Source: an uncultured Collinsella sp.
GTDB taxonomy: Bacteria; Actinomycetota; Coriobacteriia; Coriobacteriales; Coriobacteriaceae
Length of the DNA stretch: 64,000 nt
Direction: 5' to 3'
Assembly: GCA_959028445.1 (NCBI GenBank)
Contig: CAUFRY010000006.1
Coordinates: forward strand, 1 to 64,000
Shown: piece after piece, positions 25,911 through 35,717 of the stretch
Position numbering within the stretch: the stretch's first letter is position 1
How the letters are laid out: each line of letters begins with the position of its first letter
Program-made: the position numbers and the translations under genes
Notes under the pieces: model-generated
What the model was told of the DNA's origin: nothing
Seen by the model: only the letters and a program-made list of their open reading frames with translations
Database searches by the model: none

Positions 25911-27224
25911 CTACAGGCGCTCGCGAACCGCCTCGACGACGTTGTCCAGATCGGCGAGCACCTCGTCATGGCTCTGCATGTCGCGCACTTTGACCTTGCC
26001 GGCGGCAAGCTCGTCGCCACCCAGGACCAAGATGAGCTTGGCGCCTACCTTATCGGCTTGCTTAAACTGGGCCTTGAGCGAACGACCCTGATAGTCGGCC
26101 TCGGTCACAATCCCTGCGGCGCGAAGCTCCTGCGTAATGGCAAAGACGTTCTGACGCAGCTCCTTGCCGGCGTTGGCGACATAGACGCACGGGGCCTCAT
26201 CGGCACCCAAATCGCTGCCAAAGGCCTGCAGGGCCAGCAGGGCGCGCTCAAAACCGACAGCAAAGCCGACGCCCGCCGTGGGCTTGCCACCCTCGAGCTC
26301 GACCAGGCCATCGTAGCGGCCGCCGCCGCCGATGGAGCCGACGCCGGCGCCAGGAGCCTCGACCTCAAAGACAGTACGGGTGTAGTAGTCCAGGCCGCGC
26401 ACCAAGGTGGGATCATCGACATACTCGATACCGGCGGCATCCAGATAGCGCTTGACCTGCTCGTAGTGCTCGCGGCACTCATCGCACAGGTTGTCACCCA
26501 TCAGCGGAGCCTCGGCCATGATCTCGCGGCAGTGGTCGTTCTTGCAGTCGAAGGCACGCAGCGGGTTGAGCTCGGCGCGTTCGCGGCACTCGTCGCACAT
26601 CTCGTCGGCGTGATCGAGAATGAACTGCTTGACCTGCTCGCGATAGGCCGGACGGCATTGGGCATCGCCCATTGAGTTAATGAGTAGACGAAGCTTGGAA
26701 AGATCGAAGCCCAGGCGCTTGTAAAACTCCATGAGCATAATGATGCACTCGGCGTCTGCCGCCGGATCGGGAGCGCCGAGCCACTCGATGCCTACCTGGT
26801 GGAACTGACGCAGGCGACCCTTCTGGGGACGCTCGCCGCGGAACATAGCCTCGGCGTAGTAAGCCTTAAACGGCGTGGAGCCCTGGGGCACCAGGTTGTT
26901 CTCCACAACGGCGCGCACCACACCGGCCGTGCCCTCGGGGCGAAGCGCCAGGCGCTGCTTGGGCTTGAGCTTGGTATCGGTACCCTCGGTAAAGACGCGC
27001 TCAAGGTTGGCGCCGCTAAACACGCGGAACATCTCCTTGCGAACGACGTCGGTCGACTGGCCGATACCGTGGACAAACACGTCCACTTGCTCGATCGCGG
27101 GCGTCTCGATGGGCTTAAAGCCAAACGGCTCGAATACGCCGGCCGCAATCTGCTGCATCTTTTGCCAGGCGCGCATCTCGGCGCCGATAAGGTCGCGGGT
27201 TCCCTCCGCCTTCTGTGCCTGCAT
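25911..27224 (-). CDS. hisS: Histidyl-tRNA synthetase
   Basis: A 437-residue class II HisRS. Motif 2 is FRGERPQKGRLRQFHQ, the His-specific motif GLDYYTRTVFEV is near residue 275, and a Cys-rich NPLRAFDCKNDHC insertion seen in many bacterial HisRS proteins is present. The C-terminal anticodon-binding domain is complete. ATG 27224 is used, with AAAGG 9 nt upstream; an in-frame TTG 6 bp earlier is less well placed. An MFS remnant lies just upstream on the same strand. Confidence 0.96.
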   Translation of the reverse strand: MQAQKAEGTRDLIGAEMRAWQKMQQIAAGVFEPFGFKPIETPAIEQVDVFVHGIGQSTDVVRKEMFRVFSGANLERVFTEGTDTKLKPKQRLALRPEGTAGVVRAVVENNLVPQGSTPFKAYYAEAMFRGERPQKGRLRQFHQVGIEWLGAPDPAADAECIIMLMEFYKRLGFDLSKLRLLINSMGDAQCRPAYREQVKQFILDHADEMCDECRERAELNPLRAFDCKNDHCREIMAEAPLMGDNLCDECREHYEQVKRYLDAAGIEYVDDPTLVRGLDYYTRTVFEVEAPGAGVGSIGGGGRYDGLVELEGGKPTAGVGFAVGFERALLALQAFGSDLGADEAPCVYVANAGKELRQNVFAITQELRAAGIVTEADYQGRSLKAQFKQADKVGAKLILVLGGDELAAGKVKVRDMQSHDEVLADLDNVVEAVRERL

Positions 27225-27267
27225 GGGCAAACACCTTTCTTTTGTATCGCGTCATAGGTAACGGTCA

Positions 27268-27711
27268 TTATACGGCACAAACACAAACCGCGGCGGCGAT
27301 GGGCTCCGAGGCCAGCAGGAATACGAGCATGACAACAGAACACACCAGGCACACGATCCAGGCGCTCGCAAAGGAGCCCGAGACGGCAAAGAGCACATAG
27401 ACCTGCCAAAGCTCACCCACAAAGCTCATGCCCGCGAGCACCGCCGAGGTGGCGATAACGGTTAGGGAGCCCAAAACGCGACCGCTTACTTTATCGGCAA
27501 CATGGCCAATGACAAGCGATCCGATAACGCTCACCACGGTAGAGATCGCATTGGAGACGTTGTACTGCGCAAGGGAAATACCCAGGTCGCTGACGATCAG
27601 CGGCTGGAACAGGCTCATGCAATTGACAAAAATCGTGTAACACGTGGCCATGATCACGAAGCCGGAGGCCACCACGAGCCAGCCGGGGAAGAACTTACGC
27701 TGCTGGGGCAT
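27268..27711 (-). pseudogene. MFS transporter remnant with internal deletion
   Basis: This 147-residue open frame begins as a normal major-facilitator protein: helix 1 after FFPGWLVVASGF, then helices 2-4 with the loop GHVADKVSGRVLG. After about residue 108 (YVLFAVSGSFASAWIV) it jumps to what looks like helix 12 and the C-terminal tail. A full carrier needs about 400 residues, so helices 5-11 are missing in frame. A good AAGGAG and ATG remain, so a short membrane protein might still be made, but transport is not expected. It lies between an M20 hydrolase gene and hisS. Confidence 0.75.
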
Positions 27712-27834
27712 ACTGCTCCTTATTTAACAAACGAATAGCCGGCGCCGGGCGCCGGTAGTGCCCAAGATTGCCTTGAAAGACAAGGGCACAGGCCTTACGG
27801 CCATGCCCGCAGGCTTGAAAGGCAAGGTTGGATG

Positions 27835-29130
27835 CTACCGGTGGTCGGCGATATAGCCCAAAGCGACGGCGGTATAGGCCGCAGCACCGAGCGGCAGCTC
27901 GGCATCGTTAAAACGTGCCTTGGGATGGTGCTGGGCAAAATGCTCGTCCGTGTCGGTTACGGCCGCGCCCACGGTAAAGTACGCACTCGGAATCTCGCTC
28001 GAGATAAGCGCGAAGTCCTCACTCGCCATGGCATGGAAAAGCGGCAAGAAAGCCGCCTTGGGCAGCACTGCGTCCACGTAGCCAAGCGACGCCTGAGTCA
28101 TATCGCTGTCGAGTACAAGCGGCGGAACATCCGAAAGCGTCTCGATGGTCGCCGACGTACGATATGTTGCAGCAACGCCGTTTACGACCTCCGCGATGCG
28201 GGTCTTTAGGTGAGCCATGAGCTCAACATCAAAGCCGCGCAGCGTTCCCTCAAGCACGCAGGTGTCAGGGATGACGTTGGCCGCCAAGCCGCCGGCAAAC
28301 TTACCAACGGTAAGCGCGACTTCCTTGGCCGCCGGCACCTCGCGGGAGATAAGCTCCTGGAGCGCCAGGTGCACATGCACGCCGGCCGTGATGGGGTCGA
28401 TGCAAATCTCGGGGCTCGAGCCATGGCCGCCCTTGCCCTGAAGCGTGATGCGAAAACCGTACACGCCCGAAAGCGCCGGGCTGCCGTAGAGCACCAGGCC
28501 GAGCGGCGACTGGCTGTTGACATGCATGGCAAAGGCCGCCTGAGGGCGCGGGTTCTCGAGCAAGCCGTCGGCGATGGCAGCGCGTGCTCCCTCAAAGGTC
28601 TCCTCGCCCGGCTGGAACAGCAACTTAACCGTAGCGTTGGCATCAACAAGCTCTGCCTCGCGCGCTTTGAGCATACGAGCCGCACCGAGCAGCGCCGTCG
28701 CGTGCATATCGTGACCGCAAGCGTGCATGCAGCCGTTGGTGGATGCAAAGGGCTCGCCGGATTCCTCGGCAACGGGCAGGGCGTCCATGTCGCCACGAAG
28801 CATGATGACCGTACCGGCCTGCTCATTCGTGCAGATGCCATTGCCTTGGGCCGCGGCGGCACCGGCGCCGACAAGGCCCACAACGCAGGAACCATCGACG
28901 AGCGTAGCAAATGGGATGTCCATCTCGGTCAGGCGCGCTTGGATATACGTAGAGGTCTGCGGGAGGCTATTACCCAGCTCGGGCATCTGATGTAAATCGT
29001 GTCGCCACGCAGCGAGCTCATCTGCAAAAGCCTGAGCTTCTGCAACAAGACCGTCACCGATAGCGGTCTGCGCCGACGCGGTGGCCTTGGGCGCTGATTG
29101 CGGTTGAAGATCGGACAGTGCTGGTGTCAT
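27835..29130 (-). CDS. M20-family amidohydrolase / metallopeptidase
   Basis: A 431-residue cytosolic hydrolase of the M20D group (N-acyl amino acid amidohydrolase, hippurate hydrolase or IAA-amino acid hydrolase-like). Metal-site motifs are HACGHDMHATALLG and FQPGEETFEGA, with LRGDMDALPV and the dimerisation/lid domain containing GKGGHGSSP. Substrate is unknown. ATG 29130 follows GGAGGG; an upstream in-frame start lacks a ribosome site. The gene is followed on the same strand by the MFS remnant, which may once have carried its substrate or product. Confidence 0.9.
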   Translation of the reverse strand: MTPALSDLQPQSAPKATASAQTAIGDGLVAEAQAFADELAAWRHDLHQMPELGNSLPQTSTYIQARLTEMDIPFATLVDGSCVVGLVGAGAAAAQGNGICTNEQAGTVIMLRGDMDALPVAEESGEPFASTNGCMHACGHDMHATALLGAARMLKAREAELVDANATVKLLFQPGEETFEGARAAIADGLLENPRPQAAFAMHVNSQSPLGLVLYGSPALSGVYGFRITLQGKGGHGSSPEICIDPITAGVHVHLALQELISREVPAAKEVALTVGKFAGGLAANVIPDTCVLEGTLRGFDVELMAHLKTRIAEVVNGVAATYRTSATIETLSDVPPLVLDSDMTQASLGYVDAVLPKAAFLPLFHAMASEDFALISSEIPSAYFTVGAAVTDTDEHFAQHHPKARFNDAELPLGAAAYTAVALGYIADHR

Positions 29131-29215
29131 AGATGCCCTCCAGTAACGTTTTTGCAGCAAGCACTTTGATAGCGTAAAGTGCAAGGTACTACTTTAAGGG
29201 CGACGCATAAAAAAT

Positions 29216-29233
29216 GCCGCCCCGGGAGGCGGC
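29216..29233 (-). terminator. Terminator after the EamA transporter
   Basis: GCCGCC / GGCGGC stem with a 6-nt loop, followed on the minus strand by TTTTTT; ends the EamA-transporter transcript. Confidence 0.85.
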
Positions 29234-29245
29234 GCAACAAATTGT

Positions 29246-30229
29246 TTACAATTGCGGACGCGGCTTTCGACGCAAAAAATCGAAATGCGTCTCGCTCAAG
29301 ATAATCGAAAGAAAGATGAGCGCGAAGCCGGCGAGCAGGCGCGAGGTAAGCGCCTCCCCCATCAGCAGCACCGAGAACAGCACACCCGAAGGCGACTCCA
29401 TCGAAAGGAGCAGCGAGCCCGTTGAGGCCGGGACATGCGCCAGGCCGACGTTTTGGATGAGCAGAGCCACACACGTACAGCCCACCGATAGAAACGCCAT
29501 CACACCGATAAAGCTCGGCGTCCACACGGACAGCGGCGCTTGGGTCTCGAATAACAGCGACGAGATCAGGCTCAGCACGCCGTTGCCCACAAACATCCAA
29601 AACGTGATGACGTTGATGTCCATCTTGCGGCCGTACTTGGCGGTCACCGCCATCTGGATGGCAAAGAAGACCGCGCCGCCCAGTGTGATGACATCGCCGA
29701 CATTGAACTCGACGCTATCGAGCGCCACCAGGCCAATGCCCGCCAGGCACAGCAACGCGGCGCCCAAGTTGTAACGGGTAAGCTTTTCGCCGCTTAGGAC
29801 GTAGCTCGCAAACGGCACGAGGATGCAATAGGTACCCGTCAAAAATGCACTCTTGCCTGCCGTGGTCTGTGCCAGGCCAATCGTCTGCAAACCGTAGGCA
29901 CCCCACATGAGCGCGCCCATGCCAAGCCCGACGATTAGGTTGCGGGCATTGAAATGAGCGATGATGCGTTTGTGGAAGATGACGAACATAACCAGCGAAG
30001 CCGGAAGGAAGCGAACGTAGAGCAGCTCGAACACCGGAATGGTATCGAGCGCATCCTTCATGGTGGTGAAGGAATAGCCCCAGATGACCGCTATCGAAAG
30101 CAGCAAGACCTTCCAGAACAGCGGCGAGCGTGCGCCGGCACCGCGAGAGGCGCCGCCGGCACCCAAGTCTTCGCGGGCCACAGGGCTGTCGGGCAAGTTT
30201 TCGATTTCGTTGGCAGCGTATTGGGCCAT
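29246..30229 (-). CDS. EamA/DMT-superfamily exporter
   Basis: A 327-residue membrane protein with ten predicted helices in two EamA repeats, after a hydrophilic N-terminal tail of about 37 residues. The motifs IWGYSFTTMKDAL in helix 1 and SVGCTCVALLIQNVGLAHVP in the second repeat fit the drug/metabolite transporter family. Substrate unknown; many members export amino acids or metabolites. GAGGA precedes the ATG. The M20 gene follows after a strong terminator, so co-transcription is limited. Confidence 0.88.
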   Translation of the reverse strand: MAQYAANEIENLPDSPVAREDLGAGGASRGAGARSPLFWKVLLLSIAVIWGYSFTTMKDALDTIPVFELLYVRFLPASLVMFVIFHKRIIAHFNARNLIVGLGMGALMWGAYGLQTIGLAQTTAGKSAFLTGTYCILVPFASYVLSGEKLTRYNLGAALLCLAGIGLVALDSVEFNVGDVITLGGAVFFAIQMAVTAKYGRKMDINVITFWMFVGNGVLSLISSLLFETQAPLSVWTPSFIGVMAFLSVGCTCVALLIQNVGLAHVPASTGSLLLSMESPSGVLFSVLLMGEALTSRLLAGFALIFLSIILSETHFDFLRRKPRPQL

Positions 30230-30390
30230 GGAACGTCCTCACACTCAATCTGGGCGTGGTGTCCGCACGCGTATGGCTGCGTGCCGCCTCATGGTCAAAT
30301 ACAAACAGGGCGCACCGGACCCCCGGTACGCCCCGCTACTGTAGCAACAACCGGCGTTGCATCGCAATCCAGCATAATAAAGCGTTTTGT

Positions 30391-30414
30391 TCCGCCGTTC
30401 TACCGAACGGCGGA
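30391..30414 (-). terminator. Hairpin downstream of the YhgE genes
   Basis: A 10-bp perfect stem TCCGCCGTTC / GAACGGCGGA with a 4-nt loop, followed on the minus strand by ACAAAACG. A plausible terminator of the yhgE operon, lying beyond the 100-nt hairpin. Confidence 0.5.
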
Positions 30415-30428
30415 CCGGCCGACGCTGC

Positions 30429-30528
30429 GCGAGCCGCATTCACGCCAATCTGACGTTCAATTTCAAGGGCGCGACCAGAAGGTCAGCGCCCTTTCATTTC
30501 ACGTCACCTTGGCGCAAATGCGGCTCGC
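30429..30528. repeat. 100-nt imperfect hairpin with regular internal loops
   Basis: From outside in: 12 bp (GCGAGCCGCATT), a 2x2 mismatch, 6 bp, a 2x2 mismatch, 6 bp (TGACGT), an 8x7 loop, 8 bp (AAGGGCGC), then GACC/GGTC closed by AGAA. Arms are 30429-30476 and 30481-30528. It sits between the EamA transporter and yhgE genes. Regular mismatches suggest a structured RNA or a decaying inverted repeat. Confidence 0.85.
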
Positions 30529-30568
30529 TCGCTGGCATTAGTGCTACATCAGCGTTAACGTTGCCGCA

Positions 30569-32758
30569 CTAAATTAGCTTTGTCGACTCCAGCTTTTCGA
30601 TGATCCAGTCGTTGGCTTTGATGACTGGGCGGCGGAAGACGACGCCCAGGGCTAGCGACGGAACCAGATAGCTCGCCAGAATACCCAGCTCAACCCAGTA
30701 CTCCATATGGTAGGCGCCAGCCATGGCGGCGTGCATGGCGTTGATGCCGTGAGTAAACGGCAGGAACGGATAGATCGCCTGGAACACGGGGCCGGTCATC
30801 TCGATGGGGAACGTACCGCCCGAACCGCCGACCTGCATGACCAGCAGCACGACGGCGAGCGCCTTGCCGATATCGCCAAACGAAACCGTAAGCGTGTAGA
30901 CGATATTGGAGAACACGAGACTCGCGACCCAGCCCGCCAGCACAAACTGCAGCGGGTCGTCGCACTGGATGCCAAAGAACAGGATGTCGCCCGCGCACAC
31001 GAGCGTTGCCTGCAGCAGGGCCAGACCGCCAAAGAACAGGTAACGGCCCAGGTAGATCTCGTGCAAGCGCACGGGGATCAGCTCATTGATGAGTTCGTCG
31101 TCAACCGAGACCTTCATCATGGCCGCCAGCACGATCGAGCCGACCCAGAGCGACAGAATCGTGTAGAACGGTGCCATGGCCGAACCGTAGTTGCGGATCG
31201 GATAGACCGGCTTGCGATCGAGCGCGACGGGGCCGGAAAGCGACACGGCCAGACCCTCGGGATCATTGCCGATCATCGTCTTGATCGTAGCGAGGTCATC
31301 CGACATCAAGGCGCCGTCGAGCTCGTCCTTAAACGCGCTGATCTTGTCCGACGCCTCGCCCAGCTGATCAGAAGCCTTGTTGACCAGCTTTGCAGCCTTG
31401 GAGAGGCCCTTTGCCAGCGAACCGGATGCGTCGGTCAGGCCGCCTACGGCGCTATCCAGGTCGCCCGAGATGCCATCAAGCGAGTCCAGAATGCCCGAAA
31501 CCGTCTTCTTGAGCTCCTTGGCCTTAACCGAGAACGTGGAATCGTAATCGGATTTGGCACCCGCGATGCCGGCCTTGGCATCAGCGATGGCCTGATCGAC
31601 CTCGGCACGCGAGTTGTTGACCTCGGCCATGCTATCGGAGAGAGACTTCGCGGTAGCCGCCAGATCCTTGGCATTGTTGCGGTACTCAACGGCGATTCTG
31701 CCCAGCGACGTCGCGGCGGACTTGAGGCCGTCCTTCAAATTCTCATCGCTCACCTGGTCGGCAAGGCTGCGGAGCTGATCGGCCATCGCATCGATATCCT
31801 TGGCGCGCGCATTGAGGGCCGCAGCGGCATCGTTGAGTTGGGACACCGTAAGGTCGACATGCTGGTTTGCGGTGTCGAACGCCTTCGCGAGCTCGGCAGA
31901 CACATTGTCGAACGAACCCGCACTTCCGTCAATCGCGGCGTTGATGGCGTCGTTGGCGGCCTTCAGCGCTTCTTTGGAATCGCTCATGCCGCTCTTGGCA
32001 TGCTCCATCAACTGCTTGGTCGACTCATCGACGGCACCGGTCTGCTTGAGCATGCCGCTCGCCGACGTCAGCGAATCGGACGTGGAGCTCAAAATGCCCG
32101 CCAGCGACGAAGCATTTGCCTGAACGTCTCGCAGGTCCTCAATCGAATCGCCAAGCGTCGAGGACAGTTTGGCGATAAAGTTGCTGACCTGGTCGGTGCT
32201 CATGTAATCGAGCAGGCTGGACACCGTCTTAAGACCGATGCTCGTAATGGTCTCGGTAAAAGTTTCGTTAACCTGGCTCTGAACGGCACTCGAACCCTTC
32301 TCGGTCACGATCTGCGCGATGGCGTTGGCCTTCTGGTTCTCGTAAAACTCGATATCGGCGTGTTTCACGTCGGTCGAGAAAAGCGTCATCATGTCAGCGC
32401 TAAACGTTTTGGGGATAACGACGGCAGCATAGTACGCGCCCGACTTAACGCCCTCGATAGCCTTTTCGCGATTGTTGAGCACAACCCAATCGAAGCTCTC
32501 GTTGCCGCGTAGGGTGGCGGTCACGTTTTCGCCCACGTTAACCTCGACGGGGATCAAATCGCTCTCGTAACCCTCATCGGTGTTGACCACGGCGATCTTA
32601 AGATTGCCGGTGTTGCCGTACGGATCCCAGCTGCCGGCGATGTTAAACCACGCGTACAGACACGGTACGATAATGAGGCCCATCACGACAACCAAGCCGA
32701 TCACGGAGCGAGACACGTTTTGGACATCGCGCTTAAACAGATGCAGGATGTTCTTCAT
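30569..32758 (-). CDS. YhgE/Pip-family membrane protein (second gene)
   Basis: A 729-residue protein of the YhgE/Pip (phage infection protein) family, related to EsaA. One N-terminal membrane helix (about 19-40) ends in CLYAWFNIAGSWDPYGN, the family signature; a long extracytoplasmic helical and coiled-coil domain (about 60-500) follows, then five or six C-terminal helices of ABC-2-like type with MKVSVDDELINELIPVRLHE. Function in this family is uncertain: export, phage receptor or cell-surface role. Its ATG abuts the stop of the upstream homologue (TAAATG), so the two are translationally coupled. Confidence 0.9.
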   Translation of the reverse strand: MKNILHLFKRDVQNVSRSVIGLVVVMGLIIVPCLYAWFNIAGSWDPYGNTGNLKIAVVNTDEGYESDLIPVEVNVGENVTATLRGNESFDWVVLNNREKAIEGVKSGAYYAAVVIPKTFSADMMTLFSTDVKHADIEFYENQKANAIAQIVTEKGSSAVQSQVNETFTETITSIGLKTVSSLLDYMSTDQVSNFIAKLSSTLGDSIEDLRDVQANASSLAGILSSTSDSLTSASGMLKQTGAVDESTKQLMEHAKSGMSDSKEALKAANDAINAAIDGSAGSFDNVSAELAKAFDTANQHVDLTVSQLNDAAAALNARAKDIDAMADQLRSLADQVSDENLKDGLKSAATSLGRIAVEYRNNAKDLAATAKSLSDSMAEVNNSRAEVDQAIADAKAGIAGAKSDYDSTFSVKAKELKKTVSGILDSLDGISGDLDSAVGGLTDASGSLAKGLSKAAKLVNKASDQLGEASDKISAFKDELDGALMSDDLATIKTMIGNDPEGLAVSLSGPVALDRKPVYPIRNYGSAMAPFYTILSLWVGSIVLAAMMKVSVDDELINELIPVRLHEIYLGRYLFFGGLALLQATLVCAGDILFFGIQCDDPLQFVLAGWVASLVFSNIVYTLTVSFGDIGKALAVVLLVMQVGGSGGTFPIEMTGPVFQAIYPFLPFTHGINAMHAAMAGAYHMEYWVELGILASYLVPSLALGVVFRRPVIKANDWIIEKLESTKLI

Positions 32759-35575
32759 TTATGCCTCACCTCCTTTGGAGTGCTTGCCAAGCGCGGTGGT
32801 ATCTCCATCATTTGTGGCTGTGCTGTCGCTGCCCTGAGATTTATGGTGCGAGCCGATATGCGGCAAGCGGCCCGTGGACTGATCGCCGCCCTTGGCACCA
32901 CGCTCGCTGGCGTTGAGGCCAAACATGTGGCGGGCGGCAGGAATGGCGGCCGTGTGCTCGCGCATCTCGCGACGCAGGTCCTCATCGGAAAGCGCCGAGA
33001 TGCGCATCTGGGTATTGAGGCTCGCGCGGATATATTCGATATTGATAAGCCAGCCGCAGATGGCAATAACCGAGATGATCCAAATGACAAGCAGGATGAT
33101 CTTGCCGTTATTGTCGATATCGAGAACCGTCGACAGGACAAAGAGCAGGACCTGAACGCCCACCACGGCGGCAAAACCGCCCTTGATGTAGTACGGGTAG
33201 CGATGTTCAAAGGCGACCGCATGATCGAGCAGTTCGCGACGGTACGAATCGGAATCGAGCACGACGCGCATGGCCGTTCGCAAGGAGTAGCGCTCGCGCG
33301 GCAGGTCGTTAGACTCGCAAATCATCATACCGGTCGTGGAAAGCTGTTTATCAAAGAGCAGGTTGAGGTTGAGCAGCAGCGGACGCAGCTGCAGGCCGAT
33401 AAAGAGCGCCACGATCAAGAACACGCCCAGAATGCACAGGTTAAACAGGTAGTTAAACGAGTACATGCCGCCGACCGTCTCGCGCAGCAGATTGATGCCG
33501 TAGGTAAAGGGCAGCAGTGGGTGCAGCCACTGGAAGAAGCCAGGCATCATCTCGATGGGGTACATGCCCGATGAACCCGGAATCTGCACGATAACCAGAA
33601 TGACGCCGATTGCCTTGCCGATGTGCTTAAACGTAGTGGACAGCGCGTAAATGATGTTGACGTACGTAAACGAGATGGCGATGCCGCCCAGCACGAACAG
33701 CAGCGGGCTGACGCACTGCACGCCAATCACCAGATCGCCTACCGTAACGATGATGGCCTGCAACGCGCCCAGGATCACCAGGAGCAACCAGCGGCCAAAG
33801 TAGCCCTGACGCGCGGTAAAGCTGCCGATGCCTTCGCGATCGACCTCGAGCTTGTAGATGGCGATAAGCACGTAGCCGCCCACCCAAAGCGCCAGGTTGG
33901 TATAGAACGGGGCAATGCCCGAGCCGAAGCTCTTGACCGGGTAAATTGACTTTGAGGTCAGCTCGACCGGAGATGCCATGAAGTCTGCAACATCATCGAC
34001 GTCGACGCCCATCAGGCCGGCCAGCTCGCCCATGGACTCGGAGGTCTGTAGCGCCGCGATGTCGTTGGCGGCGGTTGCGAGCTTGTCCTGGACCTTGGCA
34101 AGCGAGGCATCGGTCTGGGACAGCGTGGTCTTGGCCTGACCGAGCGTGGCGTTGAGTTGCGAAAGTGTACCGCGCGCACTTGCAATAGTAGGCGTGAGGC
34201 CAGACACGATTCCCGTCAGATCACCCGAGACGGCGGCAAAGGAATCAAGCGCGCTCGAGGCCTTCGGCAGCGCGTTTTGACCCAGGTCCGTCTGGGCCTG
34301 GCCAAGGTCGGTCGCACCGGTCTGAATTGCGTTATTGATAGCGTCGCTGGCACCCGAGACAGCCGCGGCGTCATTCGCCATGGCGCTCGACTGCGCAGAC
34401 AGACCGTCCTTGATGCTCTGAAGCTTTTCATTCTGCTCTCGAAGCAAATCGATGGTCGATACAATGCGCGCGTCAATTTCCTCGGAACCTGTCGACGTGT
34501 CATTGGCGAGAATCTCTAAGTGCCCGATAACGGCCTTATTGTGGTCGATCGTCGCTTGGAGAGACTCGAGCGAGTTGTCGATACGGGTGGTCGTAGATGT
34601 GACCGTGCCCGTCAGCTTGCCGATGGCAGCGTTCGCGGAGGCCGACGTCTTGGTAAGCGCAAGGCTGCCTTCCGAGAGCGCCTTGGAGAGCGAGGCGATA
34701 GAGTTGCCCGCCGTGGTGCGAGCTTCGCCCAGCAGGTCGTTACCCTGAGAGATCGCCTGCGTCAGTGACGGCGCCTGACCCTGCATGCCGGCAAGTGCCG
34801 CATCAGCCGAGGCGATAGCGCCACTCGTCTTATCGATGGCGGCATTCATGTCGCCAATCGAATCGCGCACCTCGCCCAAGGTATCGGATGCCTCGGAGAC
34901 AGAACTTGCCAACGAATCCTGAGTCTGGGTTGCCTTGTCCTTTAAATCGACTCCGGCATCCTTGGCAATACTGGCAACGGTCTCGCCCACCGTGGAGACA
35001 AATTCCGAGTTGATCTGCTCCTCGATGGTGCTTGCGCCGGTGTCGGTAACCTTGGGTGCAATAGCGCTCTTCTTCTCATTGACGTAGTACGTAAGCTTGG
35101 GCTGATGGTAGTTGCCGTCGAGCATCGAGACCAGGTTATCCGAGAAGTTCTTAGGGATTACGATGGCCGCATAGTACTCGCCGCTCTCGACGCCCTCTTT
35201 GGCATCGGTCGCCGAGTCGACGAAGGTCCAGCCCAACTGATCGTTCTCCTTGAGCTGATCGACGACCTGGTCACCCGCGTTGAGCTCGCCCACCAAGTCG
35301 TTTTGGGTGCCCCGATCGTTGTTGGCGATGGCAATCTTGATACCCTGGGTATTTCCGTACGGATCCCAGTTGGCCACGATGTTGTACCAGGCATACAGCG
35401 AGGGAATAACGCACACGCCAAGGGTAACCACCAAGGCGACGGGGTTCACAAGCAGTCGCTTAATGTCGCGCTTAAATATCGCAAAGGACACCTTTGCATT
35501 GGATAGTTTGCTGCCGAGACTCACGCTTGGACCATCCATCCTGTCGTTAAATCGAATCGTACTATCAACAACCAT
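32759..35575 (-). CDS. YhgE/Pip-family membrane protein (first gene)
   Basis: A 938-residue homologue of the next gene: N-terminal helix with VIPSLYAWYNIVANWDPYGN, a long extracytoplasmic helical domain rich in Ser, Ala and Thr, then C-terminal membrane helices and an extra Ser/Thr-rich cytosolic tail containing a hydrophobic pair (about 780-860). The start is uncertain: ATG 35575 is annotated, with TTG 35608 and ATG 35539 as alternatives; none has a good ribosome site. A GTACAGTTGTAC dyad lies about 80 bp upstream (near 35657). The two proteins may form a heteromeric exporter. Confidence 0.87.
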   Translation of the reverse strand: MVVDSTIRFNDRMDGPSVSLGSKLSNAKVSFAIFKRDIKRLLVNPVALVVTLGVCVIPSLYAWYNIVANWDPYGNTQGIKIAIANNDRGTQNDLVGELNAGDQVVDQLKENDQLGWTFVDSATDAKEGVESGEYYAAIVIPKNFSDNLVSMLDGNYHQPKLTYYVNEKKSAIAPKVTDTGASTIEEQINSEFVSTVGETVASIAKDAGVDLKDKATQTQDSLASSVSEASDTLGEVRDSIGDMNAAIDKTSGAIASADAALAGMQGQAPSLTQAISQGNDLLGEARTTAGNSIASLSKALSEGSLALTKTSASANAAIGKLTGTVTSTTTRIDNSLESLQATIDHNKAVIGHLEILANDTSTGSEEIDARIVSTIDLLREQNEKLQSIKDGLSAQSSAMANDAAAVSGASDAINNAIQTGATDLGQAQTDLGQNALPKASSALDSFAAVSGDLTGIVSGLTPTIASARGTLSQLNATLGQAKTTLSQTDASLAKVQDKLATAANDIAALQTSESMGELAGLMGVDVDDVADFMASPVELTSKSIYPVKSFGSGIAPFYTNLALWVGGYVLIAIYKLEVDREGIGSFTARQGYFGRWLLLVILGALQAIIVTVGDLVIGVQCVSPLLFVLGGIAISFTYVNIIYALSTTFKHIGKAIGVILVIVQIPGSSGMYPIEMMPGFFQWLHPLLPFTYGINLLRETVGGMYSFNYLFNLCILGVFLIVALFIGLQLRPLLLNLNLLFDKQLSTTGMMICESNDLPRERYSLRTAMRVVLDSDSYRRELLDHAVAFEHRYPYYIKGGFAAVVGVQVLLFVLSTVLDIDNNGKIILLVIWIISVIAICGWLINIEYIRASLNTQMRISALSDEDLRREMREHTAAIPAARHMFGLNASERGAKGGDQSTGRLPHIGSHHKSQGSDSTATNDGDTTALGKHSKGGEA

Positions 35576-35717
35576 TGTACGTAGGCGCTTTAGCGTCTCA
35601 GAGCACAATGGTATTGAGTTTTGCGGGTAGCAATATACTACGAAGATGAGTTAGCGTACAGTTGTACAGTATCTTTAATTTCAGCAGGTCACAAAACCAC
35701 AACCCGCACAAATAAAT

